The notes under the pieces are model-generated. The model did not search any database. It worked only from the letters and a program-made list of their open reading frames with translations, and was not told the origin of the DNA. 7,332 bases of DNA from Thermoplasmata archaeon (GTDB lineage Archaea > Thermoplasmatota > Thermoplasmata > Thermoplasmatales > Thermoplasmataceae), in NCBI GenBank assembly GCA_021850505.1, contig JAJZLW010000096.1:1-7332 (forward strand), read 5' to 3'. Of the stretch, positions 1 to 4,544 are shown one piece after another (position 1 is the stretch's first letter; each line of letters starts with the position of its first letter). A program made the translations under genes and the position numbers.

Positions 1-189
1 GGATATCCAACAGCCATTCCTGAATTTAGAACCTTTAAACTTGGTAAGGAGCGATATTCTTTAGGGGAGAAGAATAGAGGAATATGGGATGATCGAACGA
101 CGCATTTATCAATGTATTCTGATAGTGATATCATACGACGGATGTTCGAATACATGACTGAAATGAATAAGCGGGACTATACTGATTGA
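1..189 (+). CDS. 3' end of an unrecognised gene
   Basis: An open frame runs from the first base of the window to a TGA at 187-189, giving 62 C-terminal residues; the start lies upstream. The reading contains FRTFKLGKERYSLGEKNRG, then WDDRTTHLSMYS and an acidic/basic helix-like tail ending MTEMNKRDYTD. It is soluble and charged, with no signal, membrane segment or catalytic motif I recognise. Codon choice and the lack of internal stops make it likely to be a real gene end rather than a chance frame. It converges on the vapC toxin gene, with a 136-base gap that shows no strong terminator. The family is not identified, and I do not assign a function. Confidence 0.6.
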   Translation, partial: GYPTAIPEFRTFKLGKERYSLGEKNRGIWDDRTTHLSMYSDSDIIRRMFEYMTEMNKRDYTD

Positions 190-325
190 TAAAAAAGTAA
201 ACTCAAAACCTTTCAAAATTGGCCCTTCAACGCACATAAACTACTTTCAATAGGGAAAGCAATTGGCTGGGTTTGATCAACCACATTGGTGTAAAATACT
301 TTGAGCAAACAACTCATTTTATGAA

Positions 326-817
326 TCATGCGAAATACATTACTTTGATTCCTGCAGCGCGGTATATTTCCGATTTGTGAATTTCGAATTCCCTGTCTCT
401 AGTTATTAATTCAATATCCGCTTTTGTTGACTCCATCATTGCGTGAGCGTAAGAGAGGTGAAGTAAATCCAGTGTCCTCATTGGAATATCTCTTGAGAGT
501 TCAACTGCGAACAACATAATGTTGCCGCAATTCCCAATAGGCATTTCAACCCGAGTTTGTTGCACTGGAAGAAACAGGAGATCAAACTTCTGGAGAATAT
601 ATAGAATCACGGCGTATGAACTGGATGCTCGGTCTCCAGAAAGTTCATTCATGAGATTTACAAAATTCTTATTTCTTGACAGAGCTGAGCTTAGCTCAGT
701 GATCACTAGCTCTGAAACTACTTTTTCCCGTTTACGCAGCAATTCAATCGAACCAATGGTGGATGGATCCGCCGGATCAAGTGCAGAGACAATTACACTC
801 GTGTCAATATATTTCAA
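326..817 (-). CDS. vapC: VapC-type PIN-domain toxin (ribonuclease)
   Basis: This 163-residue protein has the layout of a PIN-domain nuclease, the toxin of VapBC type II toxin-antitoxin systems. PIN toxins use a cluster of acidic residues and Mg2+ to cut RNA (often tRNA or rRNA); the target here is unknown. The acidic residues seen are D5 in MKYIDTSV at the N-terminus, E41 in ELVITELSSALSR, D117 in RTLDLLHLSYA and D141 in LITRDREFE, in the usual order. At 163 residues it is longer than the typical 120-140; extra residues sit between E41 and D117. The start is a TTG at 817-815 that overlaps the vapB stop by four bases (TTGA), and no better in-frame start gives a complete first strand and D5. 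This overlap implies translational coupling. It is the distal gene of a two-gene operon with the antitoxin at 814-1077. All four acidic residues are present, so the toxin looks intact. Confidence 0.88.
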   Translation of the reverse strand: MKYIDTSVIVSALDPADPSTIGSIELLRKREKVVSELVITELSSALSRNKNFVNLMNELSGDRASSSYAVILYILQKFDLLFLPVQQTRVEMPIGNCGNIMLFAVELSRDIPMRTLDLLHLSYAHAMMESTKADIELITRDREFEIHKSEIYRAAGIKVMYFA

Positions 818-1077
818 GTGAATCTGTCTCTGTTAACCAGAAGATCTTTGAGGCCATCTGACAATTCGATGGGTGGCCTTCCGGTAGTTTTCTCCATGGA
901 CTTAAGTTTCTCAACTTTTTCGGAGACCTCTGGAAATTTTGAAGCAGCTGTTATTCCTGCTGACAAAATATACCTGATCGCATCACTCTTTGTCCTGAAA
1001 AGGCCTGATCTAAGCATTCGATTGACAAACTTAGAGGTCTCTTCATCAACTCTGATCTGTATTGTCTCTTTTGCCAT
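814..1077 (-). CDS. vapB: VapB-type ribbon-helix-helix antitoxin
   Basis: This 87-residue protein begins MAKETIQIRVDEETSKFVNR. It fits a ribbon-helix-helix (CopG/MetJ-like) DNA-binding domain: a short beta strand (ETIQIRV), then two helices ending near RTKSDAIRYILSAGI. The C-terminal half (SEKVEKLKSMEKTTGRPPIELSDGLKDLL) is charged and would be the part that binds and blocks the toxin. An in-frame ATG exists upstream at 1113. I chose the ATG at 1077 because a BRE/TATA pair (1101-1118) lies between the two, which places transcription start at about 1077 and makes the message leaderless; the upstream extension (MLNKLHYHYVIV) also does not look like part of the fold. The 3' end overlaps vapC by four bases. 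A 24-bp palindrome covers the start codon, so the protein probably represses its own operon. Confidence 0.85.
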   Translation of the reverse strand: MAKETIQIRVDEETSKFVNRMLRSGLFRTKSDAIRYILSAGITAASKFPEVSEKVEKLKSMEKTTGRPPIELSDGLKDLLVNRDRFT

Positions 1078-1098
1078 TACAATTACGTAATGGTAATG
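1075..1098. promoter_or_regulatory. 24-bp palindromic operator on the vapB start
   Basis: The + strand reads CATTAC-A-ATTACGTAAT-G-GTAATG. Eleven of twelve base pairs are symmetric about the centre at 1086/1087 (only 1081/1092 fails). Each arm contains ATTAC twice in tandem. It covers the vapB ATG (1075-1077) and the expected transcription start, which is where an autorepressing ribbon-helix-helix antitoxin would be expected to block RNA polymerase. The symmetry is seen directly; the operator role is inferred. Confidence 0.65.
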
Positions 1099-1100
1099 TA

Positions 1101-1118
1101 ATTTATTAAGCATTTCGG
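1101..1118 (-). promoter_or_regulatory. BRE/TATA promoter of the vapBC operon (leaderless)
   Basis: Reading the minus strand, a purine-rich CCGAAATG (BRE-like) is followed by CTTAATAAAT (TATA-like), centred about 28 bases before the vapB ATG. That spacing fits an archaeal promoter whose transcript starts at or next to the start codon. It also argues against the in-frame ATG at 1113, which would lie upstream of the TATA element. Confidence 0.5.
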
Positions 1119-1152
1119 TTCAGGCCCATTCAACGCTGGCGGCCTAGAACTA

Positions 1153-1170
1153 TGTTTAAACAAAACAAGA
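1153..1170 (-). terminator. possible T-rich terminator of tRNA-Thr
   Basis: About 35 bases past the tRNA 3' end the minus strand reads CTTGTTTTGTTTAAACA, a T-rich tract of the kind archaeal polymerase uses to stop. The last ten bases (TGTTTAAACA) form a perfect palindrome. No strong stem is present, so the call rests on T-content and position only. Confidence 0.3.
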
Positions 1171-1204
1171 TCATGACATTCCATGAAGAAAGCTGAGAGA
1201 AGGA

Positions 1205-1277
1205 AGCCACTGGAGGGTATCGATCCCCCGACCTGCTGATTACAAGTCAGCTGCTCTACCAACTGAGCTACAGTGGC
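1205..1277 (-). tRNA. tRNA-Thr (anticodon UGU)
   Basis: The minus strand folds into a full cloverleaf: a 7-bp acceptor stem GCCACTG/CAGTGGC; D arm GCTC-AGTTGGTA-GAGC; anticodon stem GCTGA/TCAGC with loop CTTGTAA; a five-base variable region AGGTC; and T stem GGGGG/CCCTC (one G-T wobble). The anticodon TGT reads ACA, so it charges threonine. G1-C72, C2-G71 and discriminator U73 agree with archaeal threonine identity. No intron is present after position 37 and CCA is not encoded (the bases after U73 are TCCT), so CCA must be added later. The T loop reads ATCGATA, with A where U54 is normal; this is unusual but the arms are all intact. A candidate AT-rich promoter element lies at 1286-1312. Confidence 0.93.
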
Positions 1278-1782
1278 AAGGTTTCTTAATATTAAACCGG
1301 TAAGTATTTGTTAAGTTTAATCGTTTTGATCTGTTTCAAGAAAAGAAGTTCAACATGATATGCCACAAATTTACGAGGAACGTAAAGTCTAGAATCTGGT
1401 GTAATCCTAAGGACACCCTTTGCATGAACATGCACTTGCAGGATCATGGCATTTTATTCCTTAACTTGAGATTTGTAGACTGAACCGTTACGAATCCAAC
1501 TGGTTACTTGAGGGTTCGTTAATTGCAAATATTCCGGTCTCTCTTAAAGCAGGTGAAGGTTGTCGAGCTAGATTAAAGGGGTTGGGTTTGGGTCCGATTA
1601 ACTTTTGCACACATTTCTTAATTGTCCGTCAAACAAATATGAGGCCACACCGAGTTATTGGGACGAAAGAAAAATAGAGTGAAAATTTTGTCTTTTTGAA
1701 TTTGGAAAGTATCTTTCCCCCAAATAGCTGTTTTAAGATTTTCCCTTTAAGATAGCACCACTGATTTTATGTACACCAAAAA
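1278..1782. other. stretch without a supportable gene
   Basis: Between the tRNA and the mazE promoter I see no gene with a credible start. On the + strand one frame is open from 1471 to the TAG at 1675-1677 (about 68 codons), including SLKAGEGCRARLKGLGLGP, but it has no good start codon and no clear family match. A short inverted repeat, TGCATG-AA-CATGCA, sits at 1421-1434. A T-rich run is at 1685-1698. The stretch may hold gene debris or the control region of the toxin-antitoxin module downstream. Confidence 0.5.
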
Positions 1783-1797
1783 GTATGTATATTTAAT
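1783..1797 (+). promoter_or_regulatory. TATA-like promoter of the mazEF module
   Basis: GTATGTATATTTAAT lies 15-29 bases ahead of the mazE GTG, preceded by CCAAAAA, which could serve as a BRE. The position fits a leaderless or nearly leaderless transcript. The exact TATA octamer is ambiguous because the whole tract is AT-rich. Confidence 0.45.
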
Positions 1798-1813
1798 ACA
1801 CATAATTATGTGT
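1798..1813. promoter_or_regulatory. perfect 16-bp palindrome on the mazE start
   Basis: ACACATAATTATGTGT is a perfect palindrome centred at 1805/1806. Its last two bases are part of the GTG start codon of the antitoxin gene. It lies just downstream of the TATA-like tract, where a bound ribbon-helix-helix dimer would block transcription start. The operator role is inferred from place and symmetry. Confidence 0.6.
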
Positions 1814-2036
1814 GGCAACTCAAAGACTAAATGTAACTTTGCCTGATGATGTATCAAAAATCTTAAAAACCAAGAAGAATAAATCTGAATATTTGGCTGA
1901 AGCAGTCAGGGAAAAAGCCATAAATGACAAAAAGAAAGAGATTTTAGAGAAAGCCAGGAAGCTAAAACATTTTTATGAGACTGATGATGACCTTAATGCC
2001 CTAAATTCTCTTGATTCCCAGGACTTTGTTGATTGA
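1812..2036 (+). CDS. mazE: ribbon-helix-helix antitoxin of a MazF toxin
   Basis: This 74-residue protein begins with a strand-turn-helix pattern (ATQRLNVTLPDDVSKILK, then KSEYLAEAVREKAI) typical of ribbon-helix-helix repressors. A lysine-rich helix follows, and it ends in an acidic tail (YETDDDLNALNSLDSQDFVD). A similar order is known for RHH-type MazE partners: the N-terminus binds DNA and the acidic C-terminal peptide occupies the RNA groove of MazF. The start is a GTG at 1812; the ATG at 1808 is in another frame. It sits nine bases ahead of mazF and shares its promoter. The overlapping 16-bp palindrome suggests autorepression. The sequence is too short and variable to rule out naming it VapB-like; the partner decides the name. 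Confidence 0.8.
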   Translation: MATQRLNVTLPDDVSKILKTKKNKSEYLAEAVREKAINDKKKEILEKARKLKHFYETDDDLNALNSLDSQDFVD

Positions 2037-2040
2037 GGGA
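2035..2040 (+). promoter_or_regulatory. Shine-Dalgarno site of mazF
   Basis: GAGGGA overlaps the mazE stop codon (TGA at 2034-2036) and lies five bases before the mazF ATG at 2046. It fixes the mazF start, and shows that the second gene of the operon is translated with a leader even though the first gene seems leaderless. Confidence 0.6.
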
Positions 2041-2045
2041 TTTAG

Positions 2046-2387
2046 ATGAATCAAAGAGATATTTGGTTGGTAAACCTCTCGCCAACCGTCGGAGCAGAGA
2101 TCACCAAAACCAGGCCATGTGTAATAGTAAGCAGCAACGAAACTGGTATTTTGCCACTGAAGGTCGTTGCCCCTATAACAGATTACAAACCTCATTATGA
2201 TTCAGTTCCCTGGATTGTGGAGTTGTATCCAGACGGTGTAAACAACTTATCAAAGAGGTCAGTTGTGGATTTGTTTCAATTGAGGTCAGTATCGCAGATA
2301 AGATTAATTAGAAACATAGGAAAAGTGGCGGATGAGGAATTTCAAAAAATCCTTAACGCCATTAAGATGGTTTTTGGGATTTATTGA
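2046..2387 (+). CDS. mazF: MazF/PemK-type mRNA interferase toxin
   Basis: This 113-residue protein has the MazF/PemK (CcdB-fold) signature. The N-terminal strand MNQRDIWLVNLSPTVGAEI is followed by KTRPCVIVSSN, with R23-P24 at the place of the conserved arginine. Next comes VVAPITDY, with T45 where these toxins carry a catalytic serine or threonine. Later, LSKRSVVDLFQLRSVSQIRL matches the conserved 'K-S-x-x-x-D-Q-x-R-x-x-x-x-R' strand, and a C-terminal helix EEFQKILNAIKMVFGIY ends the fold. MazF enzymes cut single-stranded RNA at short specific sequences. Length and conserved residues are normal, so it appears intact. It lies nine bases after its antitoxin, with a clear Shine-Dalgarno site. 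The downstream side is taken up by transposase debris. Confidence 0.9.
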   Translation: MNQRDIWLVNLSPTVGAEITKTRPCVIVSSNETGILPLKVVAPITDYKPHYDSVPWIVELYPDGVNNLSKRSVVDLFQLRSVSQIRLIRNIGKVADEEFQKILNAIKMVFGIY

Positions 2388-2516
2388 TTCTGTGTATTCC
2401 AAAGAAATCCAATTTGATATTTTGCGCCAGATTAACTTTTGGAAGCAAGTATTCTTTGAGATTAAATCTCTGTTGCCATCAACCTTCCACAGCACATAAA
2501 AACCATGATCTTATAG

Positions 2517-2955
2517 CAGAAAGCAAGGTAACATACAGGGAGATAGTGAGGATGGGATGGGCCACCAAACCGGATCAAAAAAGGCAGTCAGATATCATGT
2601 ATATCAGGATTCATGGGAGATTCCCTAATCTTCGTGTTTTCAAGGATGAATATTCCAGGTACATAGTACATCCTTCTTTATTGAATCAATGGATGCTGGA
2701 TCAGTGAGCATCGAAGAGCATGTAGCAATCGAGATCCTTAGAAAAGATTCCCTTACATCGTCTGTACTGAGAAAGATAATGGATCTGCTTTCATAACTCT
2801 TGAATTCTTTCTATTTTTAAGGAAAATAGGCTTAAACACAGCAGGATACATCCACATACATAAACTCAGAAAGCCTTGATTGAAAGGGCAAACGAAAAAG
2901 TCAGGGAGGAAACAGACGCACATGTAATGCTGAATTATCAGGATGCTGTCAATGG
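2517..2955 (+). pseudogene. frameshifted rve-type (IS481/IS3-like) transposase remnant
   Basis: Pieces of one DDE transposase core can be read in order in three frames. Up to about 2690: SKVTYREIVRMGWATKP, then RQSDIMYIRIHGRFPNL (first catalytic D) and FKDEYSRYIVHPSLL. From 2689 in the next frame: MDAGSVSIEEHVAIEILRKD. From 2771 in the third frame: EKDNGSAFITLEFFLFLRK, the DNGSAF second-D motif. From 2876, back in the first frame: IERANEKVREE, which holds the catalytic E. At least three frameshifts, and loss of the usual H-P-x-x-P-x-x-N-G stretch before IER, make it dead. The match is to integrase-core transposases of the IS481/IS3 type; the exact family is uncertain. I see no credible terminal repeats. 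Homology fades near 2955, just before a coding-like stretch on the other strand. Confidence 0.75.
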
Positions 2956-2970
2956 TAACTGGTCAGTCCC

Positions 2971-3220
2971 TCAACTCGTAACACTTTTAGGGAACAGGTC
3001 CGGTTCGATGCCCAGCAGTTCCGCGAGATCACGAACCTTCTTAGGTATCTCCGCCACAAGGGATCTTTCACCAACATCGGTGAGATATATCTTTGATAAC
3101 TGGAGGATAACACACTTCACGCTCACCCTGTCGTTGATACCCCTTCACAACTTTTCCGATTGTCTGATCCGGGATGTAATGGTAGTATCCACCAGTATTA
3201 TAAATAATCTTTTCCTTTAA
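2971..3220 (-). pseudogene. coding-like minus-strand stretch, apparently broken
   Basis: On the minus strand, 3126-2971 is open from a GTG and would give 51 residues, including SKIYLTDVGERSLVAEIPKK and VRDLAELLGIEPDLFPKSVT. Its G/C-rich third positions look coding and unlike the AT-rich flanks. Just upstream, 3220-3127 reads well in another frame (GGYYHYIPDQTIGKVVKGYQ, then RQGER), which suggests one gene split by a frameshift near 3127. A TATA-like TTATTTATAATA at 3207-3196 could be its promoter. The alternative is a short intact 51-residue gene starting at 3126. I do not recognise the family. Confidence 0.4.
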
Positions 3221-3304
3221 TCATGAACCAATGAATTATGGAGTTCAGGTTAATAAAGTCACTCTATTTGTGGAATAATATGTTCGTGAATGAAAATGAA
3301 CAGT

Positions 3305-3353
3305 AACTTAAAGTAAAAGGATTGAACTTTTTCAATGTCTTATCCTTTAAGTT
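3305..3353. repeat. 9-bp inverted repeat upstream of vapB
   Basis: AACTTAAAG (3305-3313) and CTTTAAGTT (3345-3353) are perfect reverse complements. Between them, ATTGAA-CTTT-TTCAAT (3321-3336) is a second nested hairpin. The right arm touches the TATA box of the second vapBC operon and may include its BRE. The function is unknown; it could be a regulator site or a terminator-like structure. Confidence 0.45.
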
Positions 3354-3377
3354 ATATACGTATATGATATGTATATG
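3352..3377 (+). promoter_or_regulatory. promoter and operator of the second vapBC operon
   Basis: The TATA box TTATATA at 3352-3358 is centred 27 bases before the ATG at 3382, the spacing of a leaderless archaeal transcript. It overlaps a perfect 12-bp palindrome, ATATACGTATAT (3354-3365). GTATATG occurs at 3360-3366 and again at 3371-3377, eleven bases (one helix turn) apart. Binding of an antitoxin here would directly hinder TBP. The repeats are seen; the binding role is inferred. Confidence 0.55.
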
Positions 3378-3381
3378 TGTC

Positions 3382-3606
3382 ATGACAAAGCCAGTAACAC
3401 TTTCCAATGAAGCATATGAGGCGCTGAAAAAGGTCAAAGGGAAAGGCATGTCGTTTTCAGACGTTGTATTGAAATTGATAGAACATTCCAACAGTGAACG
3501 GGATTTTAATAAATTTGCAGGTATTCTGAAGGCACAGGCACGTGAATTGGAAAAATTTAAGGTACAAGTTGAAGAAGATCGTGCAAGAAACATTGAGAAG
3601 GTGTGA
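3382..3606 (+). CDS. vapB: VapB-type antitoxin (DUF217-like family)
   Basis: This 74-residue protein begins MTKPVTLSNEAYEALKKVKG and continues KGMSFSDVVLKLIEHS, the pattern of the archaeal VapB antitoxin family once called DUF217/UPF0330. In this family the N-terminus is a short DNA-binding fold and the C-terminus wraps the PIN toxin. Residues from about 44 on (FAGILKAQARELEKFKVQVE) look like one long charged helix. An in-frame ATG lies 60 bases upstream at 3322, but it precedes the TATA box and its extra residues are unlike the family, so I use 3382. The toxin start follows the stop by four bases, so the pair is an operon. A palindrome over the TATA box suggests autorepression. Confidence 0.85.
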   Translation: MTKPVTLSNEAYEALKKVKGKGMSFSDVVLKLIEHSNSERDFNKFAGILKAQARELEKFKVQVEEDRARNIEKV

Positions 3607-3608
3607 TC
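3600..3608 (+). promoter_or_regulatory. Shine-Dalgarno site of the second vapC
   Basis: GGTGTGATC at the end of vapB resembles the archaeal consensus GGAGGTGATC and spans the vapB stop. It lies two bases before the TTG at 3611 and five before the GTG at 3614. It supports a start at one of these rather than at the GTG at 3542. Confidence 0.5.
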
Positions 3609-3610
3609 TT

Positions 3611-3976
3611 TTGGTGGTACTGGATACGAATGTTATTATAGACTACTTAATAGGAAAGGAAGACGTAGTGAGGGAAGTTAACAGCTACAGAAAAAATGAT
3701 TTGTCTACCACGTTTGTTAATGAATATGAGTTATTAAAGAACTCTAGAAGAAAAATTATGGAAGAGGTGATACAAAATCTTCGATTATATCATTCTAACG
3801 ATCTGTCTGCGAGGGTTGCGGCAAACGCCTATCAAGAGTTAAAGTCGAGTGGAAAGATGATGAGCGATAATGATCTTTTGATCTTTGGAATATGCGTAGC
3901 CAACGATGAGGTCTTAATAACTCAGGACAAAACTTTTGCCTACCTTAGAAGCAATAACGTTAAGATCATCAAATGA
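3611..3976 (+). CDS. vapC: VapC-type PIN-domain toxin (ribonuclease)
   Basis: This 121-residue protein begins MVVLDTNVIIDYLIGKEDVV, the classic first strand of a PIN nuclease. The acidic residues are D5, E38 (FVNEYELLK), D88 (SDNDLLIFGIC, with D86 close by) and D106 (VLITQDKTFA), all in the expected order, and the length is typical. PIN toxins are Mg2+-dependent ribonucleases held inactive by VapB. The start is a TTG at 3611, though GTG at 3614 is possible and would remove one residue. The frame is open back to a GTG at 3542, but that would overlap vapB by 65 bases and add residues with no place in the fold. It is the second gene of the operon with the DUF217-like antitoxin, and is unrelated in detail to the longer VapC at 326-817. 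Confidence 0.88.
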   Translation: MVVLDTNVIIDYLIGKEDVVREVNSYRKNDLSTTFVNEYELLKNSRRKIMEEVIQNLRLYHSNDLSARVAANAYQELKSSGKMMSDNDLLIFGICVANDEVLITQDKTFAYLRSNNVKIIK

Positions 3977-4012
3977 TTGCTAAATCCTAAATTAATGTGA
4001 AAATTAAAATAG

Positions 4013-4385
4013 AGACAAAGAGTTTTTGCGAAGATAAGGAACCTGGAATCGGATGCTAGTGAATCTGATAAGAATGATATTGACCGTAAACTTAGGGTAA
4101 TATTCCTCTCAGACACAAGCGATTTTGCAATTGAAATTTTCAATAGACTCAAGTACAAATGGTACTCTAATTATCCAAGAAATGTGTACAATATGAAAGA
4201 GAATCTTGTATATTTGTTGACATTCTAACAGTATCCTGAAAAAATAAGGAGATAAGAATAGTAAAGGTAATCAGTTCATTGCCGGGTGAAGGTACAGCTA
4301 TTAAGATAATGTATCTCAGAGTGGCAGGATCGAATGAGAATTAGTCACACCGGTTCATAAATATAGGGATGAGGCAAGTAGATGG
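4013..4385 (+). pseudogene. decayed IS256 (Mutator-type) transposase, C-terminal part
   Basis: From 4013 the first frame reads RQRVFAKIRNLESDASESDK, then LSDTSDFAIEIFNRLKYKWY, SNYPRNVYNMKENLVYLLTF, a TAA at 4226-4228, and QYPEKIRR followed by another stop. This follows the IS256 pattern of 'W-x-x-x-Y-P-x-x-x-x-x-x-x-E-N' and 'F-x-x-x-P-x-x-I-R-R'. After 4261 a second frame continues with VISSLPGEGTAIKIMYLRVA, resembling the region near the C-terminus ('F-P-x-x-x-S-A-x-K-x-x-Y-L-x-x'), then a stop at 4339. The 'Y-T-T-N-x-I-E' motif that should lie between them is lost. The N-terminal and central catalytic parts are absent. I see a dead fragment facing the surface-protein gene. The match is from memory of the family pattern, so the family call is moderate. 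Confidence 0.6.
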
Positions 4386-4528
4386 GATAATAATTTACAA
4401 TCTGCGAGGATCTGCTGAACATGAGACAAGGATGCTCTCATAAAATACAGACTAGGAAACATTTTGTCATTGTCACACAACCGACAGATAGACGCAAAAT
4501 ATATCCTATATCTAAAATTTCCATGCAA

Positions 4529-4544
4529 GATAGCATGGGCTATC
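4529..4544 (-). terminator. hairpin at the end of the surface-protein gene
   Basis: GATAGC-CCAT-GCTATC on the minus strand is a perfect 6-bp stem with a four-base loop that begins within the TGA stop codon. A second stem, CCATGC/GCATGG (4521-4538), overlaps it and could compete. The T-run after it is weak (AAATTTTAG), so termination is plausible but not certain. Confidence 0.35.

Noticed and set aside
270..282. GGTTTGATCAACC as a palindrome or terminator between the converging genes
   Set aside because: The arms are out of register by one base and no T-run follows, so chance is as likely.
519..1090. Two + strand open frames of 90-100 codons opposite the first vapBC pair
   Set aside because: They lie antisense to well-supported toxin and antitoxin genes and show no recognisable protein pattern.
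1078..1113. Upstream ATG extension of the first vapB
   Set aside because: The TATA element lies downstream of that ATG, and the added residues do not fit the ribbon-helix-helix N-terminus.
2876..3220. + strand frame of 114 codons
   Set aside because: Only its first 25 or so residues (IERANEKVREE) are transposase debris; the rest is serine-rich antisense to a better minus-strand reading.
3542..3610. Upstream GTG extension of the second vapC
   Set aside because: It would overlap vapB by 65 bases, add residues outside the PIN fold and lie before the Shine-Dalgarno site.
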